From Myxococcota bacterium (lineage in GTDB: Bacteria; Myxococcota_C; UBA6777), in the NCBI GenBank assembly GCA_023150835.1, contig JAKLKB010000025.1, positions 1 to 58,995 on the forward strand: a stretch of 58,995 nt of DNA, in the 5' to 3' direction. Under the pieces are notes generated by a model. That model worked only from the letters and a program-made list of their open reading frames with translations, had not been told where the DNA came from and made no database searches. This document shows positions 35,338 through 44,071 of the stretch, one piece after another. The stretch's first letter is position 1, and each line of letters begins with the position of its first letter. A program made the translations under genes and the position numbers.

Positions 35338-37506
35338 TCAGGGGATAGACCACAAACAAACAATGCGATCTTGGCCGACAGAGGCCACCCAACGACCGTC
35401 TGGTGATGCGCGAACGTCCGAGATCGGCGCTGTGTGGGATTTTCCGACGGTGAGGATGCGTCCTTGTGAAGACCAAAAGTGCAACGTGCCGTCTTCTCCG
35501 CCCGAGACAAAGACGCTGCCTCCGCGCACGACTTCACAAGCGTGGATCGGGCCTTCGTGGCCGCGCATCTGTAGGAGGGGTTGATGGACGGGGATTCCCC
35601 ACAGCGAAAAGGTCCCATCTTCCGCGCCCATCAAGAAACGCTGACCATCTGGCAAAAAACACAAACACAAGGCAGGAGAAGAAAGCGCCACGGTTTGTTC
35701 GGGGGGACCAAGGCGTTTGCCTACAAACAGCGTCCCTTCTTCGCTGCTTGCGACATAACGCTCGCTGGTGTTCGAAAAATCTCCCGTCAACAACGCACGC
35801 GAACTGAGAGCGTTGGCTGAACGCGTCTGGATCTGGGAGGTGATCTGGCGGATCTGGCCGTCCCATCCGAAGCCACAGATCTCTTCGCCCCACCGAGACC
35901 ATGTTGTTCCACCTTCTCCGATACGCCCTTGCATCCGAGGCTGTGGAGCTTCTATTGACCAGCGCAAGCCCAATCCTCCGCGATCCATCGAGACAAGATC
36001 ACCGTTGGGCAAAAACAAGCACGCTTCGACCACATCTTCATGGCCGATCAACATCTGCTGGAGATCACCCGAAGGCAACGACCAGATCGCGATGCTGTGA
36101 TCCCAACTGCCCGTCGCAAGGAAGCGGCTGTCCAAGGAGAAGGCACACACCGACAGCCAATCTTCTTGGGCTTCAAGCGTGAGCGTGGGTTCGATGTGTT
36201 CGCTCGCAAAGCGCGGAATGGGGGGGATCTGTGTGGAGGGGTCTGTGGGCGGAGCGGGTTGGGAAGTTGTGAGGCCAGAGGCGATTAATCCAGCGGAAGC
36301 AAGGGCAGAACGCAAGGCGCGGATCATCTCGGTTGCGCTGGCATAGCGTTCTTCAGGTTTCCAATGGATCGACTTGGAAAAGATCGCGTCGACTTGGGCA
36401 GGCAAGGTGTTGATCATCCCCGATGGTCCGGGCATTCCGCCTTGGTAGAGATGACCTGTCAACAACTGGTACGTTAAGATCCCAAGCGCGTAGATATCAG
36501 CGGTGTGACTGACTTGACCGCCGCGCATCTGCTCGGGGGCCATGTAATAGACCGTCCCGACAAAGCCCGTGTGATGCTGAGGTTGGTTGTCTTGCAAGAG
36601 CTTGGCGAGGCCAAAGTCCATCAGCTTGACTTCTTGTTGGGGTGTCAACATCACGTTGCCGGGCTTGAGGTCGCGGTGGACGATGCCCTTTTTGTGCGCG
36701 AAGTCGAGGATCTCGGCCAAGGTTTCTAAGATCGTGATCGTCTCTGTGAGGGCGAGTGGAGGCTCTTTTTGGGCAGCACGCGCTGATTGAAGCCGCTGTT
36801 CTAGGCTTTCGCCCTCGACGTACTCCATCGTAAAGAAGACAGTCTGGGTCTCGGGATCTTCGTCTACAGCGTAGGTTCGGACGATCCCGGGGTGGGTGAG
36901 CTTTTCATTGACGTTGAGTTCGTGGAGAAAGCGCGCTTTGATCGATGGATCGTTGGCGAGTTGAGGGTGGATGCGCTTGAGCGCCAGCTCGCGCTCGCGT
37001 ACCAGATCGAACACAAGATACACTTCGCCCATGCCACCGCGCCCAAGCAATCGCACGATCCGATAACGTCCACGCAATACTTGCCCAACCTCCAAGACCC
37101 CGAAGGATGGGATGGTTTGAGGCGATGAGCCTTCCGCCCAGTTCTTGCCGCCCGATGCGGGGGGTTCGATCGATATCCCACCTTGTTGGGGAGGGAGTAC
37201 TTGGGTTGGGGGGGTTGCTTGCATCGCAGCGTTGCGATCGATCCCTGCCCCGCCTGTCATAAACAGATCCGCCCCACGAACGCGAGCGGTCGGAGCAGGT
37301 GGAGCGTTTGTGGGCGAAGAGGCGTCGGGAGCCGAGGATGCGCCGCTTCCGAGGCCACCCCCCGAAGTGCTTGCGCTCACGGCGGATTGACGCAGTTGTG
37401 CCAACAACTGGGTCTTTTCACGCGCACATTCTTCGTCCGAGATCAGTCCCTCCGAGCGCAATTGTTCGAGTGTACGGATGGCTTCTTTGATCTGGTCAAT
37501 GTTCAT
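35338..37506 (-). CDS. Ser/Thr protein kinase with C-terminal WD40 repeats
   Basis: 722 residues. ATG at 37506 follows AAGGGA. Residues 1-40 form a short helical SHOCT-like segment (RTLEQLRSEGLISDEEC), followed by a Gly/Ala/Ser/Pro linker. The kinase domain spans roughly 145-410: LGRGGMGEVYLVFD, catalytic Lys in LALKRIH, HRDLKPGN, DFGLAK, APEQ; all key residues are present. After a Pro/Thr linker come about 280 residues of WD40-type repeats (GSWDHSIAIWS, GAEDGTFSLWG, GGEDGTLHFWS, GQDRIVCLWS), probably a beta-propeller that binds partners or substrates. No transmembrane helix, so cytoplasmic. It follows the FHA gene after 68 bases on the same strand; the pair is a likely operon. Confidence 0.95.
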   Translation of the reverse strand: MNIDQIKEAIRTLEQLRSEGLISDEECAREKTQLLAQLRQSAVSASTSGGGLGSGASSAPDASSPTNAPPAPTARVRGADLFMTGGAGIDRNAAMQATPPTQVLPPQQGGISIEPPASGGKNWAEGSSPQTIPSFGVLEVGQVLRGRYRIVRLLGRGGMGEVYLVFDLVRERELALKRIHPQLANDPSIKARFLHELNVNEKLTHPGIVRTYAVDEDPETQTVFFTMEYVEGESLEQRLQSARAAQKEPPLALTETITILETLAEILDFAHKKGIVHRDLKPGNVMLTPQQEVKLMDFGLAKLLQDNQPQHHTGFVGTVYYMAPEQMRGGQVSHTADIYALGILTYQLLTGHLYQGGMPGPSGMINTLPAQVDAIFSKSIHWKPEERYASATEMIRALRSALASAGLIASGLTTSQPAPPTDPSTQIPPIPRFASEHIEPTLTLEAQEDWLSVCAFSLDSRFLATGSWDHSIAIWSLPSGDLQQMLIGHEDVVEACLFLPNGDLVSMDRGGLGLRWSIEAPQPRMQGRIGEGGTTWSRWGEEICGFGWDGQIRQITSQIQTRSANALSSRALLTGDFSNTSERYVASSEEGTLFVGKRLGPPEQTVALSSPALCLCFLPDGQRFLMGAEDGTFSLWGIPVHQPLLQMRGHEGPIHACEVVRGGSVFVSGGEDGTLHFWSSQGRILTVGKSHTAPISDVRASPDGRWVASVGQDRIVCLWSIP

Positions 37507-37574
37507 CGCGATCCCTTCGATGTATCCGATAGAATGAGGGGGAGATGATTTTGCATGAGCAGGGAATGGTTTGA

Positions 37575-39506
37575 TCAGTTTGGTGGGAAGGCCCAGATCG
37601 TTTTTTGCCCCACCTCAAGGCGCAAGCCGTGTTCCAAAGGCATGACCTCTTGCAAGGGAGAGCCGTTAAGGATGACGCCTTTGTCTGAAGGTAGGAACGA
37701 CAGTCGAGAGCCGTCGCGCCGCATCCGCAAGTGTTGACCGCGCATCCCTCCTCCTGAAAAGGCAAGGTGATCTCGCGACGAGCCGCCCAACGTCACTTCT
37801 GCGCCGTTGTCGATGCACAGGTATTCTTCGCGACCAGCAAAGTTATCGACACGCCGCAAGCGCCATCCCACGGGGGTTCCCGCATCGTTGCGCAAGATCG
37901 TGTAGGACAGTTTGACCACACCAGCAGGTGCGATGATCGCGCCTTCCGCAATGTCGATCAGATGGCCTTTGGCGATGCGTTCGCCGTTGATCAGCGTCCC
38001 TTTGCTGCTTTTGTCGAGCAGCTTGAGTCCACCATTCACCCAGATCAGTTCGAGGTGTTGGCCGGAGATATCAAGTGCTGGATGGCAAGCGCTTGTTCCT
38101 TGCCAGTTTTGCCACTCGGGGTTGTGGACATCGGGAGGATCGGGCAAAGGATACCAATACAACACGAGATCATTGCTGCTGTGGCGTCCCAGACAAACGC
38201 GGTTGCTCATGTAGAGGTAGTAGGTACGAGGATCTTCGCCTTCGCGTCCCATCACTTCCAATATCGCGTGTGGCACTTTCGGGCGTGTGGGCTGCGCGTT
38301 TTGTGCCGAGGACGCGGAGATCGGCAAGGGAGAGTTTCGACTGGCTGCGATGATCTGCTCGACTTGGGTGTGCTGGAGGCCCAACCTTCCGGCGTTTTCG
38401 CGCAAGACGTTTTGCCAATGCGATTCGGATTGATTCGGGAAGGTGGTTCGGAGCATCGTACGTGCGACTTGTCGCGATTCGGACTCTGCGGAACCACGCT
38501 GGATATGGTGCCACAGCGACGCCATGAGGCTCTTGACCTCGCGCAATTCGTTTTCGATCTGTTGGGATTTATCGAGAATTTTGTCACGTGCGTCGTCGAT
38601 TTTGTCGACAATACGTTGCTCAACACCCGCCAAGCTGCGCTCAAACGCTTGTGTTGCGGCTTGGGCTTCTTTCAGCACGTCATCACGCAACAGTGCCAAT
38701 TGTTCCCGATAGATCGACGATTGCGCGGTCAATTGTTTTTGGCGAGCCTGTGCATCCGCCCCTGCCGTTCCGAGAGAGAGTTGCTGTGTGAGTTCAGCCA
38801 ATTGGCGATTGGTTTGTTCGACGGCTTCTTGGAGTGCATGGCGCTCGCGTTCGGCTTCTTTGATTGAGCGCGCAAGGTGCATTTGTTGGAATTCTTCGTA
38901 GATGGCTTTGACTTCTTTGGATTGTGCCATCCGCTGACGAAAGAAATACAAGATCGCTTGAAATAGCAGGTTTTGGAAGCGGAACAGTTCTTTGACACGC
39001 GGTGGGATCTCGCCAAGATCGTGGATCTTGCGCAACAACAGCGCTTCGCTTTCATTCATGCGGCTCTCTGCGGATTGGATCTCTCCTTCCGAAAAGAAGG
39101 CGTGAACATCCGATTCTTGGGGAGTGAGATCGCCGATGATCTCTTCGAGGTTTTTGAGGATGCGTTTGATCGCAGCATCGGATTCTTTGGCGAGTTCTGC
39201 GCGATCAAGGGTGGGGTATTTGGCAAAGAAGGGTTCGAGGTATTGGGTCTTGAACTCCTCGACAAACTCTTTGCTGACTCGCGACTTGGTGATGCTTTTC
39301 CAAACGCTCGGATTGAGGCCCATGTTGATGGCCGCAAGCGCATCTTGGGCGGCCTCTTCCATCGCATCTTTGAGATGTTTGCCGGATTGCAGGTAGTGCG
39401 TCGCCACTTTCTTGACGACGTTACCGATCAATTGCTTCGGCAAGATCTTGAGTACCATCGGGCTTCCAAGCAGCGACATCACCCCTAAACTTGCGATCCC
39501 TTTCAT
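37575..39506 (-). CDS. Coiled-coil protein with two C-terminal FHA domains
   Basis: About 643 residues; ATG at 39506 after AAAAGGAG. The N-terminal 200 residues are helical with a short hydrophobic patch (LGVMSLLGSPMVLKI). Residues about 200-350 form a long Gln/Glu-rich coiled coil (HALQEAVEQTNRQLAELTQQ). Near the C-terminus lie two FHA-like domains. The first has VCLGRHSSNDLVL, SGQHLELIW and KGTLINGE with an insertion after the Arg strand. The second, LGGSSRDHLAF, GQHLRM and KGVILNG, lacks the conserved Gly-Arg and may not bind phosphothreonine. Directly upstream of the WD40 kinase, so it is a good candidate substrate or adaptor for it. Confidence 0.88.
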   Translation of the reverse strand: MKGIASLGVMSLLGSPMVLKILPKQLIGNVVKKVATHYLQSGKHLKDAMEEAAQDALAAINMGLNPSVWKSITKSRVSKEFVEEFKTQYLEPFFAKYPTLDRAELAKESDAAIKRILKNLEEIIGDLTPQESDVHAFFSEGEIQSAESRMNESEALLLRKIHDLGEIPPRVKELFRFQNLLFQAILYFFRQRMAQSKEVKAIYEEFQQMHLARSIKEAERERHALQEAVEQTNRQLAELTQQLSLGTAGADAQARQKQLTAQSSIYREQLALLRDDVLKEAQAATQAFERSLAGVEQRIVDKIDDARDKILDKSQQIENELREVKSLMASLWHHIQRGSAESESRQVARTMLRTTFPNQSESHWQNVLRENAGRLGLQHTQVEQIIAASRNSPLPISASSAQNAQPTRPKVPHAILEVMGREGEDPRTYYLYMSNRVCLGRHSSNDLVLYWYPLPDPPDVHNPEWQNWQGTSACHPALDISGQHLELIWVNGGLKLLDKSSKGTLINGERIAKGHLIDIAEGAIIAPAGVVKLSYTILRNDAGTPVGWRLRRVDNFAGREEYLCIDNGAEVTLGGSSRDHLAFSGGGMRGQHLRMRRDGSRLSFLPSDKGVILNGSPLQEVMPLEHGLRLEVGQKTIWAFPPN

Positions 39507-39697
39507 CCCTTCTCTCCTTTTCGCGGCGCATCCGAGGATATCCACCACCCCGTTCTCCGCTTCGCTTGGGGGTGACAGAGCACTTTTGCCACAACCCTCA
39601 AGACGTTGCCAAACCCTCGATCATGACAAATCAACATAGCAAACCTTACAAAGCGATGGAAGACTGGCAGCCCTATTCCTCTAAAAAAACCCACGCA

Positions 39698-39870
39698 TGA
39701 TGTTGCCGCCAAAACCTGCGCCCCCTCAAATTGCAACGCATCTCGTTGTTCGTTGCCGTTTATGCGCCAGCAAGAGGCCAAAATCACCGCTCTCACGCAG
39801 CGTATCTCGTTGCCGATCATGCACGATGCCGCCGCCGAAATCTGTGCTCCTACGCAGCGCATCTTGTCGC
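39698..39870. repeat. Three degenerate repeats of 53-64 bp
   Basis: On the minus strand each unit begins GATGCGCTGCGT, GATACGCTGCGT or GATGCGTTGCAA. Each then has an AGATTTCGGC-, TGATTTTGGC- or AGGTTTTGGC-like middle and, in two units, ends in GGCAACGA. In one frame two units read DALRRSTDFG and DTLRESGDFG, so this may be a decayed repeat-protein gene. Confidence 0.5.
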
Positions 39871-39956
39871 GGTTCTGGCTTTTTCTTCTTTGTCCTTGTT
39901 TGCCAAGCCGATCGCTGTTTGATCGCCAAAAGGGGTGGAGCGATTGTGTTGCCTCG

Positions 39957-39984
39957 TTGACATCTCTGTGTGGGTTCGTATAAC
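39957..39984 (+). promoter_or_regulatory. Sigma-70-like promoter for the C2-like exported protein
   Basis: Perfect -35 TTGACA at 39957-39962, a 16-base spacer, then -10 TATAAC at 39979-39984. It would give a leader of about 115 bases to the ATG at 40106. This is the best promoter match found in the window. Confidence 0.6.
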
Positions 39985-40105
39985 AGACGGCGCACGCGCA
40001 GATAGAATAAATGTGCTGGCTGTCTTGTCCTAGATGGCGCGATTCGCGTTGTGCGTCGCTGCAACGGAATGGACGCACAACAAAACACTCTGGAGGAACC
40101 GACTG

Positions 40106-41077
40106 ATGAAGAAGTTAATTTTTGGTTTGGCTGTGCTTGCCGCGGCGTGGCTCGTGAATCCCATGCTGGGCGCTGCTGATGGTGTGAAGTACATCAAGAT
40201 CACCATCAAAAGCGCGAAACTATGGCCCGTGAAGCCAGATGGCCGTTGCTGGGATCCCCCTTGCTTTGGCAAAAAGTACGAGCTTCCCGCTCGTGGTGCT
40301 GCGGATTACCAAAAGTATTTTGAAGACAAAAATTTCCAAATGCTTTGTAACCCCAAATCGCCTGTTGCTCCCGACGGTCTCGTCGAGATCAAGATCGGCG
40401 CTTACGAAGTTTTTCGCACCGACAAGATCAACAACAACTGCACCCCCGAGTGGAACGTCAGCCACACCTTCCGCGTCGGACCCAACGATCCCTTCACCGT
40501 CAAAGTTCTCGACAACGACGGTGGCGCTGGCATCCAAGTCAAGACCGATGAGATCGGTACCTACAGCGCCCCCACCGTCCCCGCAGAGCTGATGAACGGC
40601 GGCAAACTCGTTCTCAAAAGCTTCGGCCAAGTCGAAGAACTCGTCCTCGAAGCCCAAGTCGTCGAGCGCCCCAAGATCGATCCGACCTCTTGCGATGGTG
40701 TGTATACCGTTCGTATCGTCGAGTACGAAGTCAAAGACAAAAAAGAAAATGGCAAGCCTTGGGACTGGGGCTTTGGTCGCGCAAAACTTCCTGACGTCGT
40801 GATCAAAGTCAAGATCGGCAAAAACGAGATCGTCACCCCCAAAGTTCAAGACACAGCCGCTCACGTCTTTACCAGCGCCGAAGGCAAAACCTTTGCGATC
40901 AAAAAAGGCGAAGAAATCAACGTTGAAGTGCTTGATTCGGATCTCAATAAGTATGAAACCATCGGTCAAACCGCTGAAAGTGACGTGTGCAAAGTCCTCA
41001 ACGCCGGCGGAAAATACGTCTTCGCTAACTTTGGCCAAGTGATCAAAGTGGTTGTCCTCTTCGAAAAGAAAAAGTAA
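40106..41077 (+). CDS. Exported protein with two C2-like domains
   Basis: About 323 residues. ATG at 40106 follows TGGAGGA. Signal peptide (LIFGLAVLAAAWLVNPML, cleavage near GAADG). Two related halves of about 140 residues each have C2-like beta patterns. The first runs from YIKITIKSAKLWPVKPDG through DPFTVKVLDNDGG, with four Cys. The second runs from VYTVRIVEYEVKDKK through EINVEVLDSDLNK. Both end in a similar segment (VLKSFGQVEELVL, VFANFGQVIKVVV), which supports internal duplication. Acidic loops could bind calcium, as in C2 domains. No enzyme motif. The strong promoter upstream suggests an abundant periplasmic or secreted product. The frame is open from 40034, but that start lacks a ribosome binding site. 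Confidence 0.8.
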   Translation: MKKLIFGLAVLAAAWLVNPMLGAADGVKYIKITIKSAKLWPVKPDGRCWDPPCFGKKYELPARGAADYQKYFEDKNFQMLCNPKSPVAPDGLVEIKIGAYEVFRTDKINNNCTPEWNVSHTFRVGPNDPFTVKVLDNDGGAGIQVKTDEIGTYSAPTVPAELMNGGKLVLKSFGQVEELVLEAQVVERPKIDPTSCDGVYTVRIVEYEVKDKKENGKPWDWGFGRAKLPDVVIKVKIGKNEIVTPKVQDTAAHVFTSAEGKTFAIKKGEEINVEVLDSDLNKYETIGQTAESDVCKVLNAGGKYVFANFGQVIKVVVLFEKKK

Positions 41078-41300
41078 CCCGCTCCGCTTGATTGTCTGCT
41101 TTCCTTTGTCCTCGCCTTCTCCTTTGCTTCTCCTCGCCTGCTTTGCTCGATGTTCTCCATCTCAAATAGCTTCTTTTCTCGTGTAGAAAAAACGCTGCGT
41201 CTCAACGCTTGCTTTTTGTGTGGGGGAATGCTACACATTCCGCTCTTGAAACACATCGCGTCTTGCTTCCCATCCACCACGTTGATCTATGGAGGTTTCG

Positions 41301-42044
41301 ATGAGCGAAAAAGCACCGAGTCTCGAACAGCTTGCGAAAAAAGAAGGCACCACTCCCCCCAACGCGCCCTTGGATACACACGAAGTCATTCGTTTTATTA
41401 GCCACAGCCAGTTGTTTTATTATTGGCCGGTGTGGATCACCAGCTTGATCTTTGCGGTGATTACACGCTTTCAGGGCAAAGAATTTGTGGTCAACGAACA
41501 AAAGGTCTACTTCGTGACCTCGCCCGGTCTTGGTCTGGCATTTTTGATCATCTTGCTCGCGGTCGTGCTCTTCACGTCCGTCAACGTTCGGGGCCTTTGG
41601 GCTGCGTTGGTTGCGGCTTCGATGGTGATCCTCGGTTTGCTCTTTCACTTCTTTAGTGTCTGGGCACCGATCCTGAGTTTTCTCGGTGGTTTGAGCTTTT
41701 ACATGAGCTACCACTTTTACCTGACCACAGGGCTGGTTCTCGGCATCTTCTGGTTTGTGGTGTTTTTCGTATTCGATCAGCGCCACTACATCGAGTTTCG
41801 ACCGACCCAGATCACCATCGTCGAAGAAGTCGGCGACGGGGCGCGCAACTACGATACAACGGGCCTTGTCTTTGACAAAAAGCGTGACAACTTCTTCCAA
41901 CATTTGATCTTGGGCTTTGGTTCAGGCGACCTCAAGATCACCACAGGCGGCGCACAGCGCGAAGAGATCTACTTCCCCAACGTCCTCAACATCAACCACC
42001 GCATCGATCAGATCAAGCGTATCCGCGAACAGCGAGGTCGCTAA
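41301..42044 (+). CDS. Four-helix inner-membrane protein with PH-like cytoplasmic domain
   Basis: About 247 residues, unrecognised at gene level. ATG at 41301 is chosen because GGAGG lies inside the upstream ATGGAGGTTTCG; ATG 41289 lacks such a site. After a 30-residue polar start come hydrophobic segments (LFYYWPVWITSLIFAVI, GLAFLIILLAVVLFTS, LWAALVAASMVILGLLF, FYLTTGLVLGIFWFVVFFVF). A C-terminal strand-rich region (YIEFRPTQITIVEEVGDG, FGSGDLKITTGG) then resembles bacterial PH domains. The stop is nine bases before the tmk start, so co-transcription is likely. Confidence 0.75.
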   Translation: MSEKAPSLEQLAKKEGTTPPNAPLDTHEVIRFISHSQLFYYWPVWITSLIFAVITRFQGKEFVVNEQKVYFVTSPGLGLAFLIILLAVVLFTSVNVRGLWAALVAASMVILGLLFHFFSVWAPILSFLGGLSFYMSYHFYLTTGLVLGIFWFVVFFVFDQRHYIEFRPTQITIVEEVGDGARNYDTTGLVFDKKRDNFFQHLILGFGSGDLKITTGGAQREEIYFPNVLNINHRIDQIKRIREQRGR

Positions 42045-42053
42045 ACACCCCGC

Positions 42054-42731
42054 ATGTCCGCCATATCCCCCGCTTTCTCTCCCACCGATCCTCTCCATCC
42101 CATCCCCACCGATTTTTTGGATATCCAAGATCTTCCCGGTCGCTTTTTTGTCTTCGAAGGGATCGATGGTTCGGGCAAATCCACGCAATGCCACTCGCTT
42201 GCGATGACGCTGCGCGAACAAGGCCACCATGTGATCGAGACTCGCGAACCCACAGACGGTCCTTGGGGGCGGCAGCTTCGAGCGCTTGCTCAACAAGGCC
42301 AACGGCTCGAACCCTCCGAAGAACTCGAATACTTCGTGCGCGATCGAAAGGCTCATCTCCAAGATCGGATCCTTCCTCGACTTCGCCAAGGTTCGATTGT
42401 CTTACAGGATCGGTACTTTCCATCAAGTATGGCCTACCAAGGCAGCCGAGGACTTGCGCTTCAGACCATCCTTTCGGCTCACTTGGGTTGGGCTCCTCTC
42501 CCCCACGCCTTTTTCTTTCTTCGTCTCTCGCCTCAACAAGCCCTTCAACGCATCACCGAAAGGCGTCAAGTTCCCGATGCTTTTGAAACGCTCGAAGGAC
42601 TCCAACGTTGCGAGGCGATCTTTTCCACGTTATCTCTGCCTCGTTGGTTCGCCCTTGACGCATCCCAGCCCATCGATGCTCTTCAACAAGCCATCCTGCA
42701 CATCGTACAGCCCTTGCTTCCGCCTCGATAA
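42054..42731 (+). CDS. tmk: Thymidylate kinase
   Basis: Phosphorylates dTMP to dTDP in DNA precursor synthesis. 225 residues, including an unusual N-terminal extension of about 30 residues before the P-loop FEGIDGSGKST. The dTMP-binding REPTDGPWG, the DRYFPSSMAYQG motif and a C-terminal helix match Tmk. The ribosome binding site is weak, consistent with coupling to the membrane protein nine bases upstream. A shorter start cannot be excluded because no better ATG lies before the P-loop. Confidence 0.93.
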   Translation: MSAISPAFSPTDPLHPIPTDFLDIQDLPGRFFVFEGIDGSGKSTQCHSLAMTLREQGHHVIETREPTDGPWGRQLRALAQQGQRLEPSEELEYFVRDRKAHLQDRILPRLRQGSIVLQDRYFPSSMAYQGSRGLALQTILSAHLGWAPLPHAFFFLRLSPQQALQRITERRQVPDAFETLEGLQRCEAIFSTLSLPRWFALDASQPIDALQQAILHIVQPLLPPR

Positions 42732-42831
42732 CCTTGCAAAAGAACGCTCTCTTGAAAATGTCCAAATGCTCCGACAATGGGGAGAGAAGGAGCCTGTGCG
42801 TTGCCTTCGGTGCCTTGGTTGGTTTGCGTTT

Positions 42832-42954
42832 ATACGAAATCCGCCCGTCGTGTGGTTGTAAAACGTAGGGGTAGCCCCCTGTGGCTGCCAGAGAATCGGG
42901 CAATTACAGCGAATCGCACCGACCCTTCACTCACACACCTCTCGGATATCGTAT
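42832..42954. mobile_element. R2 MITE-like element, copy D, abutting the TPR gene stop codon
   Basis: 123 bp from ATACGAAATCCG to CGGATATCGTAT with internal GTAGGGGTAGCCCCCTGTGG. Its last base is the first base, on the plus strand, of the TTA that encodes the TAA stop of the leftward TPR gene (42956-42954), the same arrangement as copy B at the A2M gene. Confidence 0.65.
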
Positions 42955-44015
42955 TAGGCGGAGCCTTCGTTGGCGGCTTCAAGGAGGGCAGGGCAGGGGG
43001 GAGGTTGAGAGAGCGGGGGTTGGGTGGTGGGGTCCATCTTGCGGAGGCTGTCTTGTGGGATGTAGGAGGCTTCTTCTTGGAGGATCTGTTTCACTTCCGA
43101 CGAGATCTCTTCGTCAGAGAAGCAAAGGCGCTCGATGTTCCAGTGGTAGATGGTCAGTCGCTTGCGGGGTTTGGGTCCGATCGAAGGCAAAAATGAATGA
43201 TGTTCGGTGAGGATCGAGACACGACGCGGATCGTGAGGAAAGGTTTGCAAGACCTGCTCGTCAGGGTAAGGCTCCACCACAACGCTCAAATAGCCGAGCG
43301 CATCGCGGAGATAGGTGCGTGCTAACTGCTCGACCAATCGCCGAAAATGATCGAACCGATAGCGGCACTGCGGGGGATTTTGGGTGTCGAGCTTGTACAC
43401 AAGTGAAAAGGCCGCATAGGTGGCCTCTTTGTTTCCATGACTTTCGTGCGCGACGCCTAAATAAAAATGGGCGTCTGCGTGGTGCGGTTCTTTTTCTGTC
43501 AGATAGGTCAAAAGAGGGATGGCCTCGTCGAACATCTCTTGTTGAACAGCACACCAGCCCGCAAGAAAGAGTAGGTGGGGGTCTTCGGGGTGGCGCTTTC
43601 GTGCGCGATGCAAAAACAACCACGCATCGTAACATCGTTGTCGATCGATCAGCGCCTCGGCTTGAAGACGGTAAGCGCGTAGCTCTTGGGTCTTGGTCAA
43701 GCCTCTTGCGCGAAACAATCGAGACAGTCGGTGCAGCCCGTCTACGGGGCGCCGCAGTCGGTTGATCAAAAGATCGGCAGCTTCCAACAAAGACCACGGA
43801 TGATAGGGCTTGTTTTCGATACGCGCATCGAGAACGCGAATGGCCATCTCGTATTGATCGAGTTCTTGGAGGATGCGGATCTGTAAAACACAAGCGTCGT
43901 CGTCCTGAGGGCAGAGGTGGATCGCGGCCTTGGCTGCACGCAAGGCGCGTTCAAGCTCTCCGCGCTCTCTGGCTTCACGCGCTTTCTGCATGTATTTCTC
44001 AAAAAGAGTGTTCAT
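42954..44015 (-). CDS. TPR protein with degenerate metallopeptidase (zincin, PF06262-like) C-terminal domain
   Basis: About 353 residues; ATG at 44015, ribosome binding site weak. The first 200 residues are TPR helices (EARERGELERALRAAKAAI, ADAHFYLGVAHESHGNKEAT). The C-terminal 130 residues resemble the one-domain zincin family that reads ...VVVxxxPxxxxL... then LTIYRRNIER... then HExGHxxG. Here the family landmarks VVVEPYPDEQVL and LTIYHWNIERL are followed by ILQEEASYIPQD where HELGHxxGxxE is expected. Both zinc-binding histidines are therefore missing and the domain is probably catalytically dead. The stop codon coincides with an R2 element boundary. Divergent from rimO across 274 bases. 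Confidence 0.75.
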   Translation of the reverse strand: MNTLFEKYMQKAREARERGELERALRAAKAAIHLCPQDDDACVLQIRILQELDQYEMAIRVLDARIENKPYHPWSLLEAADLLINRLRRPVDGLHRLSRLFRARGLTKTQELRAYRLQAEALIDRQRCYDAWLFLHRARKRHPEDPHLLFLAGWCAVQQEMFDEAIPLLTYLTEKEPHHADAHFYLGVAHESHGNKEATYAAFSLVYKLDTQNPPQCRYRFDHFRRLVEQLARTYLRDALGYLSVVVEPYPDEQVLQTFPHDPRRVSILTEHHSFLPSIGPKPRKRLTIYHWNIERLCFSDEEISSEVKQILQEEASYIPQDSLRKMDPTTQPPLSQPPPCPALLEAANEGSA

Positions 44016-44071
44016 GGTGTCGTCACGGCAAGAACGTAGAGAGTGGTTCGGAAAAGACGGATAGTGGGTCG

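Larger units (their letters stand above)
39507..40105. other. Divergent intergenic region with degenerate repeats and a promoter
   Basis: No credible gene in nearly 600 bases. 39698-39870 contains three degenerate copies of a 53-64 bp unit. 39957-39984 is a strong sigma-70-like promoter for the rightward C2-like gene. Remaining frames (for example 39503-40078 minus) are low-complexity. Confidence 0.55.
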
